A DNA stretch of 64,000 nt from Pseudomonas simiae (GTDB taxonomy: Bacteria; Pseudomonadota; Gammaproteobacteria; Pseudomonadales; Pseudomonadaceae). Below are positions 8,818-16,668 of this stretch, piece by piece; position 1 is the first letter of the stretch; each line of letters begins with the position of its first letter. The translations under genes were made by a program, and so were the position numbers. The stretch spans positions 124,001 to 188,000 of the forward strand of contig NZ_FOKB01000005.1 in assembly GCF_900111895.1 (NCBI RefSeq), given 5' to 3'. The notes beneath the pieces are model-generated. The model saw only the letters and a list, made by a program, of their open reading frames with translations. It did no database searches and was not told where the DNA came from.

Positions 8818-10182
8818 ATGAGCACTTCCCCCACGCCCGATGGCGTGCTGAAACCCACCTTGAGTGTCTTCGATGTAGTCGCCATTACCGTATCGGCGGT
8901 GACGCCGGCCAGTTCCGTGTTTGTGATTGCGCCCTTTGCCATCCAGCAGGCGGGTAGCGGGGTGTTCCTGGCGTTCGTGATGGCCGGTCTGCTTGCCTTG
9001 ATGTTTGCCTTTTGCTACGCCGAGCTGGGCCGTGCACACAACAGCGCCGGGGGCGAGTATGTGTACGCCAAGCGCGTGTTTGGTGGCATGGCGGGTTATG
9101 CGACGTTCCTGACCGTGCTGGTGATGTTGCTGTTTATCCCGCCGGTACTCGCCACGGGAGCCGCGACTTACCTGAACAACGCGCTGGGCACGAAGTTTGA
9201 CTCGCAAACCGTGGCGCTGGTGATCGTGGTGTGCAGCTACGCCCTGGGCATCCTCAATATCAAGCTGAATGCCTGGATCACCGGCACCTGCCTGCTGCTT
9301 GAAGTGGCGGCGCTGCTGGTGATCGTGGTGATCGGTTTCGGCAACCCGGTGCAACCGGCCAGCGTGCTGTTCCAGCCGCAGATCGTCGAAAACGGCGTGC
9401 TGCACCTGGCGCCCTGGGCCCTGGTGATCGGCGCGGTGGGCATCGGTCTGTTTTCCTACAATGGCTATGGTCCGGCGGTGTTGCTTGCCGAGGACATGAA
9501 GTGCGGCGGCAAAGGCGTGCACAAGGCGGTGCTGTGGTCCCTGGGGCTGGTGGTGATCATCGAACTGGTGCCCATCACCGCGTTGTTGATCGGCGCGCCG
9601 TCGCTCAGTGAAATGATCAGCAGCCCGGACCCTATCGGCTATCTGTTGACCAGCCACGGCAATGAAACCCTCTCGCGGTTGGTCAGCGCCGGGATCTTCC
9701 TGTCGGTGTTCAATGCCATCGTCGCCATCGTGATCCAGATCGGCCGCGTAGTGTTCAGCAGCGGCCGCGATGCGCTGTGGATGCCGAGCATCAACAAACT
9801 GTTCACGCGCATTCACCCGCGCTGGGATTCGCCGTGGTTGGCTACGCTGTTCCTGGCGATTCCTTCGGCGCTGCTCAGTTTCAGCTCCAACCTGGCCGAC
9901 CTGACCTCGTTCAGCGTCTTGCTGATCATGCTGGTGTACCTGGTGGTGGCGTTGAGTGCGTTGATGAGCCGGGTGCTGCTGCGTGATCGCGAGCATCCCT
10001 ATCGCATGCCGCTGTGGCCCCTGCCGGCGTTGGTCGCGGTACTGGGCGCGGGCTATCTATTGGTCACCTTGGTGGCGGCGGCCTCGATCCGCGACATCAT
10101 GATCATTGTCGGCTTGCTGGCCCTGTCGGTGATTCTGTATTGCATCAGTGGCCGGTTGAGTCCGGTCTTCCAGAAATTGTAA
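8818..10182 (+). CDS. APC-superfamily amino acid/polyamine permease
   Basis: A 454-residue hydrophobic protein with about 12 membrane segments. The first helix region TLSVFDVVAITVSAVTPASSVFVIAPFA and the second-loop FCYAELGRAHNSAGGEYVYAKR are typical of APC permeases. Start ATG 8818 (MSTSPTPDG) is preferred to the upstream in-frame ATG because it is preceded by AGAGGATAACGAT. It is translationally close to the next gene: its TAA stop overlaps the AAGGAG ribosome-binding site of the DmpA-type peptidase. Its substrate is probably an amino acid, amino amide or small peptide processed by that enzyme. Confidence 0.88.
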   Translation: MSTSPTPDGVLKPTLSVFDVVAITVSAVTPASSVFVIAPFAIQQAGSGVFLAFVMAGLLALMFAFCYAELGRAHNSAGGEYVYAKRVFGGMAGYATFLTVLVMLLFIPPVLATGAATYLNNALGTKFDSQTVALVIVVCSYALGILNIKLNAWITGTCLLLEVAALLVIVVIGFGNPVQPASVLFQPQIVENGVLHLAPWALVIGAVGIGLFSYNGYGPAVLLAEDMKCGGKGVHKAVLWSLGLVVIIELVPITALLIGAPSLSEMISSPDPIGYLLTSHGNETLSRLVSAGIFLSVFNAIVAIVIQIGRVVFSSGRDALWMPSINKLFTRIHPRWDSPWLATLFLAIPSALLSFSSNLADLTSFSVLLIMLVYLVVALSALMSRVLLRDREHPYRMPLWPLPALVAVLGAGYLLVTLVAAASIRDIMIIVGLLALSVILYCISGRLSPVFQKL

Positions 10183-10191
10183 GGAGTGGTT

Positions 10192-11295
10192 ATGCGCGCA
10201 CGTCAATTGGGCATCACGTTGGGACTGGGTACGCCCGGTGAGTGGAACGCCATCACCGATGTGCCGGGAATCCGGGTCGGCCACAGCACGATCAAGACGC
10301 TTGTCGACGGCAAGCACGTGCGTACCGGCGTCAGTGTGATCCAACCGCGCGCTGGCGAGGCGCGCCAGCAACCGTGCTTTGCCGGCTATCACGTGCTCAA
10401 TGGCAATGGTGATGCCACCGGCCTTGAGTGGATCAACGAAGCAGGGCTGTTGACCACGCCGCTGGCCATCACCAACACCCACAGCATTGGCGTTGTGCGT
10501 GACAGCCTGATCGCCCTGGAGCGCGAACGCGTGGCGGACCCGGCGGTGTACTGGTGCATGCCGGTGGTGATGGAAACCTATGACGGTCTGCTCAATGATA
10601 TCTGGGGTCAGCACGTCGGCCCCGAGCATGTGCGTGAAGCCGTGGACAACGCCGAAACCGGTCCGGTGCAGGAAGGCGCAGTCGGTGGCGGAACCGGCAT
10701 GATCTGCCATGAGTTCAAAGGCGGCATTGGCACGGCTTCGCGATGCTTGCCGGCAGAGCAGGGCGGTTGGACCGTCGGCGTGCTGGTGCAGGCCAACCAT
10801 GGCAAGCGCCAGGAACTGCGGGTGGATGGCTACCCGGTGGGGCGCCGGTTGATGGAGATTGCGTCGCCCTTTGCCGAACAGGGTACGCCAGGCATGGGCT
10901 CGATCGTGGTGATCCTTGCTACCGACGCGCCGTTGTTGCCGCACCAATGCCAGCGCCTGGCGCAACGCGCGTCCATCGGCATTGCACGTACCGGGGGCGG
11001 TACCGAGGACTCCAGCGGCGATCTGTTCCTGGCCTTTGCCACCGGTAACCGCGATTTGCCAGCGGCGGATTACGGGCGCAAGGGCCTGCCTTTCAGCAGC
11101 GCGTTGCAGATGGTCAATAACGACCATATTTCGCCGCTGTTCAGCGCTGCGGCGGAGGCGGTGGAAGAGGCCATCATCAATGCGATCTTGGCCGGAGAGG
11201 ACATGCTCACCGATCAAGGTGTCCTGGTGCCCGGACTGGAGGGTGAAACGCTGTTGGCGGCCTTGCACAAGACGGGGTGGAGTGTGTCCCGGTAA
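10192..11295 (+). CDS. P1-family peptidase (DmpA-like, S58 aminopeptidase/amidase)
   Basis: A 367-residue member of the DmpA/BapA family, self-processing Ntn-type hydrolases that release N-terminal D- or L-amino acids, or cleave beta-peptides and amino amides. Family segments seen are TDVPGIRVGHSTI, RTGVSVIQPR, GFEW-like GLEWINEAGLL, TNTHSIGVVRD, GAVGGGTGMICHEFKGGIGTAS and ATDAPLLPHQ. The expected autocleavage bond is Gly236-Ser237 (GMG|SIVV), matching the Gly249-Ser250 bond I recall for DmpA. ATG 10192 is chosen over GTG 10186 because AAGGAG at 10181-10186 is the ribosome site. It is cotranscribed with the upstream permease. Substrate preference cannot be read from the sequence. Confidence 0.9.
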   Translation: MRARQLGITLGLGTPGEWNAITDVPGIRVGHSTIKTLVDGKHVRTGVSVIQPRAGEARQQPCFAGYHVLNGNGDATGLEWINEAGLLTTPLAITNTHSIGVVRDSLIALERERVADPAVYWCMPVVMETYDGLLNDIWGQHVGPEHVREAVDNAETGPVQEGAVGGGTGMICHEFKGGIGTASRCLPAEQGGWTVGVLVQANHGKRQELRVDGYPVGRRLMEIASPFAEQGTPGMGSIVVILATDAPLLPHQCQRLAQRASIGIARTGGGTEDSSGDLFLAFATGNRDLPAADYGRKGLPFSSALQMVNNDHISPLFSAAAEAVEEAIINAILAGEDMLTDQGVLVPGLEGETLLAALHKTGWSVSR

Positions 11296-11661
11296 TCGGG
11301 GGCACCTTAAGTTATTAATTCAAGTAGTGGCTGTTTAATGTTGCCAATGACACCCTGCCAATATATTGGATCCACAATTAACAGCGCCGCTCTAGTTAAA
11401 CGGCGTTAGTGCTATTTAATATTTAAATAAGTGGAGGTGGGTTTTCGGCGGGCAAACCCAAGTTAACCCAGCAAACACGGCGCGGAACTTTATTTGGGTT
11501 GATGATGAGTCAGGTTTTGCCGCTGGAAAAGATGTAGACGAAAGATTTCAAGTTGTGTCAGTTTTCTTACGCCTTCAAAAGAGGCGAGTGATAGGACGAT
11601 CTCGCCCGCGAGGTTCCTATCGAAAAAAGACTGATGCACTTGCACACAAGGAAGTACGTTT
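11296..11661. promoter_or_regulatory. aprA upstream control region (366 bases)
   Basis: This AT-richer stretch has no credible gene. It holds TATTTAATATTTAAATA at about 11413-11429, a hairpin with arms TGGGTTT (11438-11444) and AAACCCA (11454-11460), several GGA triplets (for example near 11434 and 11593), and the RsmA-type site over the aprA ribosome-binding site. I cannot assign the transcription start. The region is likely to contain the aprA promoter and a structured leader. Confidence 0.6.
11646..11655 (+). promoter_or_regulatory. RsmA/CsrA recognition sequence over the aprA ribosome-binding site
   Basis: ACAAGGAAGT matches the RsmA/CsrA consensus (A/U)CANGGANG(U/A) at every position. 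The AAGGA core is also the Shine-Dalgarno sequence, nine bases before the aprA ATG at 11662. This is the standard layout for Gac/Rsm repression of exoenzyme translation in Pseudomonas. Confidence 0.75.
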
Positions 11662-13095
11662 ATGTCAAAAGTAAAAGACAAGGCTATCGTATCGGCGGCG
11701 CAAGCCAGCACCGCTTACTCGCAAATCGATAGCTTCAGCCATCTGTACGACCGTGGCGGCAACCTCACGGTCAATGGCAAACCCTCCTACACCGTTGATC
11801 AGGCAGCCACCCAGCTGCTGCGCGACGGCGCCGCGTACCGGGACTTTGACGGCAACGGCAAGATCGACCTGACCTACACCTTCCTGACCTCGGCCTCTTC
11901 GAGCACCATGAACAAACATGGCATCTCGGGCTTCAGCCAGTTCAACGCACAGCAGAAAGCACAGGCCGTACTGGCCATGCAATCCTGGGCGGACGTAGCC
12001 AAGGTCACCTTCACCGAGAAAGCCAGCGGCGGTGACGGGCACATGACCTTCGGCAACTACAGCAGCGGCCAGGACGGCGCAGCGGCCTTCGCCTACCTGC
12101 CCGGCACCGGCGCAGGCTACGATGGCACGTCGTGGTACCTGACCAACAACAGCTACACGCCGAACAAGACCCCGGACCTGAACAACTACGGCCGGCAGAC
12201 CCTCACCCACGAAATCGGCCACACCCTGGGCCTGGCTCACCCTGGCGACTACAACGCCGGGAATGGCAACCCGACCTACAACGACGCGACCTATGGACAG
12301 GACACGCGTGGCTACAGCCTGATGAGCTACTGGAGCGAGAGCAATACCAATCAGAACTTCAGCAAAGGCGGCGTCGAAGCTTACGCCTCCGGCCCGCTGA
12401 TCGACGACATTGCGGCGATCCAGAAGCTCTACGGCGCCAACTACAGCACCCGTGCCAGCGACACCACCTACGGGTTCAACTCCAACACCGGGCGTGATTT
12501 CCTTAGCGCAACGTCGAACGCCGACAAGCTGGTGTTCTCGGTGTGGGACGGTGGCGGCAACGACACCCTGGACTTCTCCGGCTTCACCCAGAACCAGAAG
12601 ATCAACCTCAATGAAGCGTCGTTCTCCGACGTGGGCGGCCTGGTGGGCAACGTGTCCATCGCCAAGGGCGTGACCATCGAGAACGCTTTCGGCGGCGCCG
12701 GCAATGACTTGATCATTGGTAACAACGCGGCCAACGTGATCAAAGGCGGGGCCGGCAACGACCTCATCTACGGCGGCGGCGGAGCGGACCAGCTGTGGGG
12801 CGGCGCGGGCAGTGACACCTTTGTGTTCGGTGCCAGTTCCGACTCCAAGCCTGGGGCGGCGGACAAGATCTTTGACTTTGCCTCCGGTTCCGACAAGATC
12901 GACCTGTCCGGCATCACCAAGGGCGCAGGCCTGACCTTCGTCAATGCCTTCACCGGGCATGCCGGCGACGCTGTGCTGACCTACGCCGCAGGCACCAACC
13001 TGGGCACCTTGGCAGTGGACTTCTCCGGTCACGGCGTGGCGGACTTCCTCGTCACCACCGTCGGCCAGGCTGCGGTCAGCGACATCGTGGCGTGA
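11662..13095 (+). CDS. aprA: Alkaline metalloprotease AprA (serralysin)
   Basis: A 477-residue secreted zinc protease of the serralysin family (M10B). The zinc site HEIGHTLGLAH gives ligands His183, His187 and His193 with catalytic Glu184; the Met-turn SLMSYW has Met221. RTX calcium-binding nonapeptides (GGAGNDLII, GGAGNDLIY, GGGGADQLW, GGAGSDTFV) span about 344-387. The C-terminus DIVA is the Asp-plus-hydrophobic type I export signal. There is no Sec signal peptide; the first 15-20 residues are a probable propeptide. It is the first gene of a locus that includes its inhibitor and exporter. AprA is the main milk-spoilage protease of P. fluorescens. Translation is probably under RsmA control. 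Confidence 0.98.
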   Translation: MSKVKDKAIVSAAQASTAYSQIDSFSHLYDRGGNLTVNGKPSYTVDQAATQLLRDGAAYRDFDGNGKIDLTYTFLTSASSSTMNKHGISGFSQFNAQQKAQAVLAMQSWADVAKVTFTEKASGGDGHMTFGNYSSGQDGAAAFAYLPGTGAGYDGTSWYLTNNSYTPNKTPDLNNYGRQTLTHEIGHTLGLAHPGDYNAGNGNPTYNDATYGQDTRGYSLMSYWSESNTNQNFSKGGVEAYASGPLIDDIAAIQKLYGANYSTRASDTTYGFNSNTGRDFLSATSNADKLVFSVWDGGGNDTLDFSGFTQNQKINLNEASFSDVGGLVGNVSIAKGVTIENAFGGAGNDLIIGNNAANVIKGGAGNDLIYGGGGADQLWGGAGSDTFVFGASSDSKPGAADKIFDFASGSDKIDLSGITKGAGLTFVNAFTGHAGDAVLTYAAGTNLGTLAVDFSGHGVADFLVTTVGQAAVSDIVA

Positions 13096-13102
13096 TGCAC
13101 GG

Positions 13103-13124
13103 GCGCGGCGCTTCGGCGCCGCGC
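13103..13124 (+). terminator. UUCG tetraloop hairpin between aprA and inh
   Basis: GCGCGGCGC (13103-13111) and GCGCCGCGC (13116-13124) form a perfect nine-base-pair stem closed by a C(UUCG)G tetraloop, followed by TTTACC. The U-tract is weak, so this may be a partial terminator or an mRNA 3' stabiliser that keeps aprA transcript above the downstream genes. Confidence 0.75.
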
Positions 13125-13144
13125 TTTACCGATGGAGCGTGAAC

Positions 13145-13513
13145 ATGCAGCGTTTTTTCAAAATGATCACCGGCGTATTGCAGGTGATGTTCGTGTCGGC
13201 AGGAGCCCACGCAATGGCGAGCAGTCTTGTATTACCCACCACCGCCCAATTGGCGGGCCACTGGCAATTGCATCAACACGATCAGGTGTGTGCGCTGGAC
13301 CTGCTGGAGCAAGCGAATGCCTTGGCTGGCGATGTGGCCTGTGTGGCGCAGTGGCTCGGTGATAAACCCTTGACTTGGTCGCCGACGCCGGATGGCATCT
13401 GGCTGATGAACGCCGAAGGCAGCGGCATTACTCACCTCAATCGGCAGAAAGAGGGTGAATATACCGGTCGCACACCCACCGGTCTTGAAGTTGTATTGCA
13501 ACGCGCACCTTAG
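13145..13513 (+). CDS. inh: Alkaline protease inhibitor (Inh/AprI family)
   Basis: A 122-residue periplasmic protein. ATG 13145 is preferred to GTG 13139 because GGAG at 13134-13137 is then seven bases away. A signal peptide (MQRFFKMITGVLQVMFVSAGAHAM) precedes the mature sequence SSLVLPTTAQLAGHW. The family fold is an eight-stranded beta-barrel whose N-terminal strand enters the protease active site. Two cysteines (in DQVCALDL and GDVACVAQW) form the conserved disulfide. It protects the periplasm from escaped AprA. Position directly after aprA confirms the assignment. Confidence 0.93.
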   Translation: MQRFFKMITGVLQVMFVSAGAHAMASSLVLPTTAQLAGHWQLHQHDQVCALDLLEQANALAGDVACVAQWLGDKPLTWSPTPDGIWLMNAEGSGITHLNRQKEGEYTGRTPTGLEVVLQRAP

Positions 13514-13518
13514 TTGCC

Positions 13519-13534
13519 GTTATAAGCTTATAAC
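13519..13534. other. 16-bp perfect palindrome before aprD
   Basis: GTTATAAGCTTATAAC is a perfect palindrome in the 103-base gap between inh and aprD. It is AT-rich and includes TATAAC and TATAAG, which resemble -10 elements on both strands. It could be an internal promoter or operator for the exporter genes; nothing else supports either role. Confidence 0.4.
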
Positions 13535-13616
13535 TTGAATATATTAGTTGGCCGCTCCGTTATGTGGGGCTGGGGCAACTATTGCGCGCAATTTGTTTCA
13601 GGGAAGATCAGAAAAC

Positions 13617-15368
13617 ATGGCGAAGTCCCATGCCGTCGCGCCGTTATTCAAGGCGCTGGGTGAATACAAACGTATTTTGATCAGTGTTGGCTGTTTTACG
13701 GCATTGATTAACCTGCTGATGCTGGTGCCGTCGATTTATATGCTGCAAGTGTATGACCGCGTGCTGTCCTCCCAGAATGAAACCACCCTGGTGATGTTGA
13801 CACTGATGGTCGTGGGGTTCTTTGCGTTTATTGGCACGCTTGAGGCGATCCGCAGTTTTATCGTTATCCGTATCGGCAGCCAGTTGGAGCGGCGTTTCAA
13901 CCTGCGTGTGTACAAGGCCGCGTTTGAGCGCAACCTGCAACGTGGGCAGGGACATGCCGGGCAATCCCTTGGCGATTTGACCCATATCCGCCAATTCATC
14001 ACGGGACCGGCGCTGTTCGCGTTTTTCGATGCGCCGTGGTTTCCCCTCTACCTGTTTGTGATCTTCCTGTTCAACGTATGGCTGGGCGTGCTGGCCACCG
14101 CGGGCGCAGTGCTGTTGATCGGCCTGGCGTGCCTGAATGAATACCTGACCAAAAAGCCGTTGGGCGAGGCCAGTGGTTATTCCCAGCAATCCACGCAATT
14201 GGCCACCAGCCACTTGCACAATGCCGAAACCATCCAGGCCATGGGCATGCTCGGTGCGCTGCGCCAACGTTGGTTTGCAGTGCATTCGCAGTTTCTCGGC
14301 TTGCAGAACCAAGCCAGTGATACCGGCTCAGTCGTGACCTCGCTGAGCAAATGCCTGCGCCTGTGCCTGCAATCGCTGGTGCTGGGCTTGGGGGCATTGC
14401 TGGTGATCAAGGGCGATATGACCGCCGGGATGATGATCGCCGGTTCCATTCTGATGGGGCGAGTGCTCAGCCCCATCGACCAGTTGATTGCGGTGTGGAA
14501 GCAATGGAGTTCGGCCAAGCTGGCCTACCAGCGGCTGGATGATCTGTTGCGCGAATTTCCGCCGGAAGTGGAGCAGATGAAGCTGCCGGCGCCCAAAGGT
14601 CAGGTCAGTTTCGAACAGGTCAGCGCGGGCCCGCCCGGCCGGCGTGTGGCGACCTTGCATCAAGTCAGTTTCAACCTGATCGCCGGTGAAGTGCTCGGCG
14701 TTCTGGGGGCATCGGGCTCCGGCAAATCGACCCTGGCCCGTGTGTTGGTGGGGGTATGGCCGACCCTGGCGGGCACCGTGCGCCTGGATGGTGCGGACAT
14801 TCACCGCTGGGACCGCGACGACCTCGGCCCCCACATCGGCTACCTGCCCCAGGACATCGAACTGTTCAGCGGCAGCATTGCCGACAACATCGCGCGTTTT
14901 CGCCAGGCTGATCCTGAATCCGTGGTACGTGCCGCGCAGCAGGCCGGCGTGCATGAACTGATCCTGCGTTTACCTCAAGGCTACGACACGGTGCTGGGCG
15001 ACAACGGCGGCGGCCTGTCGGGCGGTCAGAAACAACGGGTGGCGTTAGCGCGCGCCCTGTACGGCGGGCCGCGCCTGATCGTGCTGGACGAGCCCAACTC
15101 TAACCTCGATACCGTTGGCGAAGCGGCCCTGGCCAGCGCCATTGTGCAGATGAAAGCCCAGGGCAGCAGCGTGGTGCTGGTCACCCATCGCTCGTCCGCG
15201 CTGGCCCAGGCCGACAAGCTGCTGGTGCTCAGCGAGGGGCATTTGCAGGCATTCGGGCCGAGTCAGGAAGTGCTGCGGGCGCTGTCCGGCCAGCAGGAGC
15301 CGCCTAGAGAGAAACCGGGCGTGAGTTTCAGTCGTCAGTACCAGGCCGGAAGGAATCCAGGCGCATGA
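13617..15368 (+). CDS. aprD: Type I secretion ABC transporter AprD (PrtD family)
   Basis: Start ATG 13617 (MAKSHAVAPLFKAL) gives 583 residues, the usual PrtD size. About six membrane segments lie in the first 330 residues (for example ISVGCFTALINLLMLVPSIYM). The nucleotide-binding domain has Walker A GASGSGKSTLA, Q-loop YLPQDIELFSG, signature LSGGQKQRVALARAL and Walker B LIVLDEPNSNLD, followed by the H-loop VTHR. It powers one-step export of AprA and TliA through AprE and AprF. The next gene starts within its stop codon (ATGA at 15365-15368), indicating translational coupling. Confidence 0.96.
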   Translation: MAKSHAVAPLFKALGEYKRILISVGCFTALINLLMLVPSIYMLQVYDRVLSSQNETTLVMLTLMVVGFFAFIGTLEAIRSFIVIRIGSQLERRFNLRVYKAAFERNLQRGQGHAGQSLGDLTHIRQFITGPALFAFFDAPWFPLYLFVIFLFNVWLGVLATAGAVLLIGLACLNEYLTKKPLGEASGYSQQSTQLATSHLHNAETIQAMGMLGALRQRWFAVHSQFLGLQNQASDTGSVVTSLSKCLRLCLQSLVLGLGALLVIKGDMTAGMMIAGSILMGRVLSPIDQLIAVWKQWSSAKLAYQRLDDLLREFPPEVEQMKLPAPKGQVSFEQVSAGPPGRRVATLHQVSFNLIAGEVLGVLGASGSGKSTLARVLVGVWPTLAGTVRLDGADIHRWDRDDLGPHIGYLPQDIELFSGSIADNIARFRQADPESVVRAAQQAGVHELILRLPQGYDTVLGDNGGGLSGGQKQRVALARALYGGPRLIVLDEPNSNLDTVGEAALASAIVQMKAQGSSVVLVTHRSSALAQADKLLVLSEGHLQAFGPSQEVLRALSGQQEPPREKPGVSFSRQYQAGRNPGA

Positions 15369-16666
15369 GCAGCATCACTTTTGAACAACGCGACGCGAAC
15401 TTCTTCGCGCGTATGGGCTGGCTGCTGACGGTGGTCGGGGCTGGCGGTTTTTTCCTGTGGGCCAGCCTGGCGCCGTTGGACCAGGGGATTCCGGTGCAGG
15501 GCACCGTAGTGGTATCGGGCAAGCGCAAGGCGGTGCAAACCCTGAGCCCCGGCGTGGTCAGCCGGATTTTGGTGAAGGAGGGCGAACGGGTGAAGCAAGG
15601 CCAGCCGCTGTTTCGTCTCGACCAGACTCAGCACCAGGCCGACGTGCAGTCCCTGCAAGCCCAGTACCGCATGGCCTGGGCCAGCGTGGCACGCTGGCAG
15701 AGCGAGCGCGACAACCGGGCCAGCATCCTCTTTCCGCCTGAACTGAGCGCCAATCCCGACCCCGCCCTGGCGCTGGTGCTGGAAGGTCAGCGTCAATTGT
15801 TCAGCAGCCGTCGCGAAGCCTTTGCCCGGGAGCAGGCCGGTATCCGCGCCAATATCGACGGCGCCACCGCACAGTTGAACGGCATGCGCCGTGCCCGCAG
15901 CGACCTGACCGCCCAGGCCCAATCCCTGCGCGATCAACTGAGCAATCTGCAACCCTTGGCCGACAATGGCTACATCCCGCGCAATCGGCTGATGGACTAC
16001 CAGCGGCAGTTGTCTCAGGTGCAACAGGACCTGGCGCAGAACACCGGCGAAAGTGGCCGGGTAGAGCAGGGCATTCTCGAATCGCGATTGAAACTGCAGC
16101 AGCACAGTGAGGAATACCAAAAGGAGGTGCGCAGCCAGTTGGCCGATTCGCAACTGCGTAGCCTGACCCTGGAGCAGCAACTTACCTCGGCGGGGTTCGA
16201 CCTGCAGCACAGCGAAATCAACGCGCCGGCAGATGGCATCGCGGTCAATCTCAGCGTGCACACCGAAGGCGCCGTGGTGCGTGCCGGTGAAACCCTGCTG
16301 GAAATCGTGCCCCAGGACACGCGCCTGGAGGTGGAAGGGCACTTGCCGGTGCATTTGGTCGACAAGGTTGGCACCCACCTGCCGGTCGACATCCTGTTCA
16401 CCGCCTTCAACCAGAGCCGCACACCGCGTGTGCCGGGGGAGGTCAGCCTGATTTCCGCTGACCAGATGCTCGACGAAAAAACCGGCGCGCCCTATTACGT
16501 GCTGCGCACCACGGTCAGCGAAGCGGCCCTGGAAAAACTCCACGGGCTGGTGATCAAGCCGGGCATGCCCGCCGAGATGTTCGTGCGCACCGGCGAGCGC
16601 TCGTTGCTCAATTACCTGTTCAAGCCGCTGCTCGACCGTGCCGGCTCCGCGTTGACCGAGGAGTAG
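15365..16666 (+). CDS. aprE: Type I secretion membrane fusion protein AprE (HlyD family)
   Basis: A 433-residue adaptor with a single N-terminal membrane anchor (GWLLTVVGAGGFFLWASLAP), a lipoyl half-motif GTVVVSGKRKAVQTLSPGVV, a long coiled-coil hairpin (about 90-280) and the beta-barrel segment NLSVHTEGAVVRAGETLLEIVP. It bridges AprD in the inner membrane to AprF in the outer membrane. It overlaps aprD by four bases and is followed by aprF after two bases, so the three exporter subunits are made together. Confidence 0.96.
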   Translation: MSSITFEQRDANFFARMGWLLTVVGAGGFFLWASLAPLDQGIPVQGTVVVSGKRKAVQTLSPGVVSRILVKEGERVKQGQPLFRLDQTQHQADVQSLQAQYRMAWASVARWQSERDNRASILFPPELSANPDPALALVLEGQRQLFSSRREAFAREQAGIRANIDGATAQLNGMRRARSDLTAQAQSLRDQLSNLQPLADNGYIPRNRLMDYQRQLSQVQQDLAQNTGESGRVEQGILESRLKLQQHSEEYQKEVRSQLADSQLRSLTLEQQLTSAGFDLQHSEINAPADGIAVNLSVHTEGAVVRAGETLLEIVPQDTRLEVEGHLPVHLVDKVGTHLPVDILFTAFNQSRTPRVPGEVSLISADQMLDEKTGAPYYVLRTTVSEAALEKLHGLVIKPGMPAEMFVRTGERSLLNYLFKPLLDRAGSALTEE

Positions 16667-16668
16667 GC

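Noticed and set aside
8614..9996. 460-codon open frame opposite the APC permease
   Set aside because: It is very rich in His, Gln and Arg with no motif; the opposite strand encodes a clear 12-helix permease.
11266..11300. Search for a terminator after the DmpA-type gene
   Set aside because: No stable hairpin followed by a T-run could be found, so none is annotated.
12691..12825. Short tandem GGxGxD-coding repeats in aprA considered as DNA repeats or an array
   Set aside because: They are RTX calcium-binding repeats of the protein, not CRISPR or mobile DNA.
11665..13032. 455-codon frame opposite aprA
   Set aside because: aprA has catalytic and RTX motifs; the antisense frame has no start signal or family resemblance.
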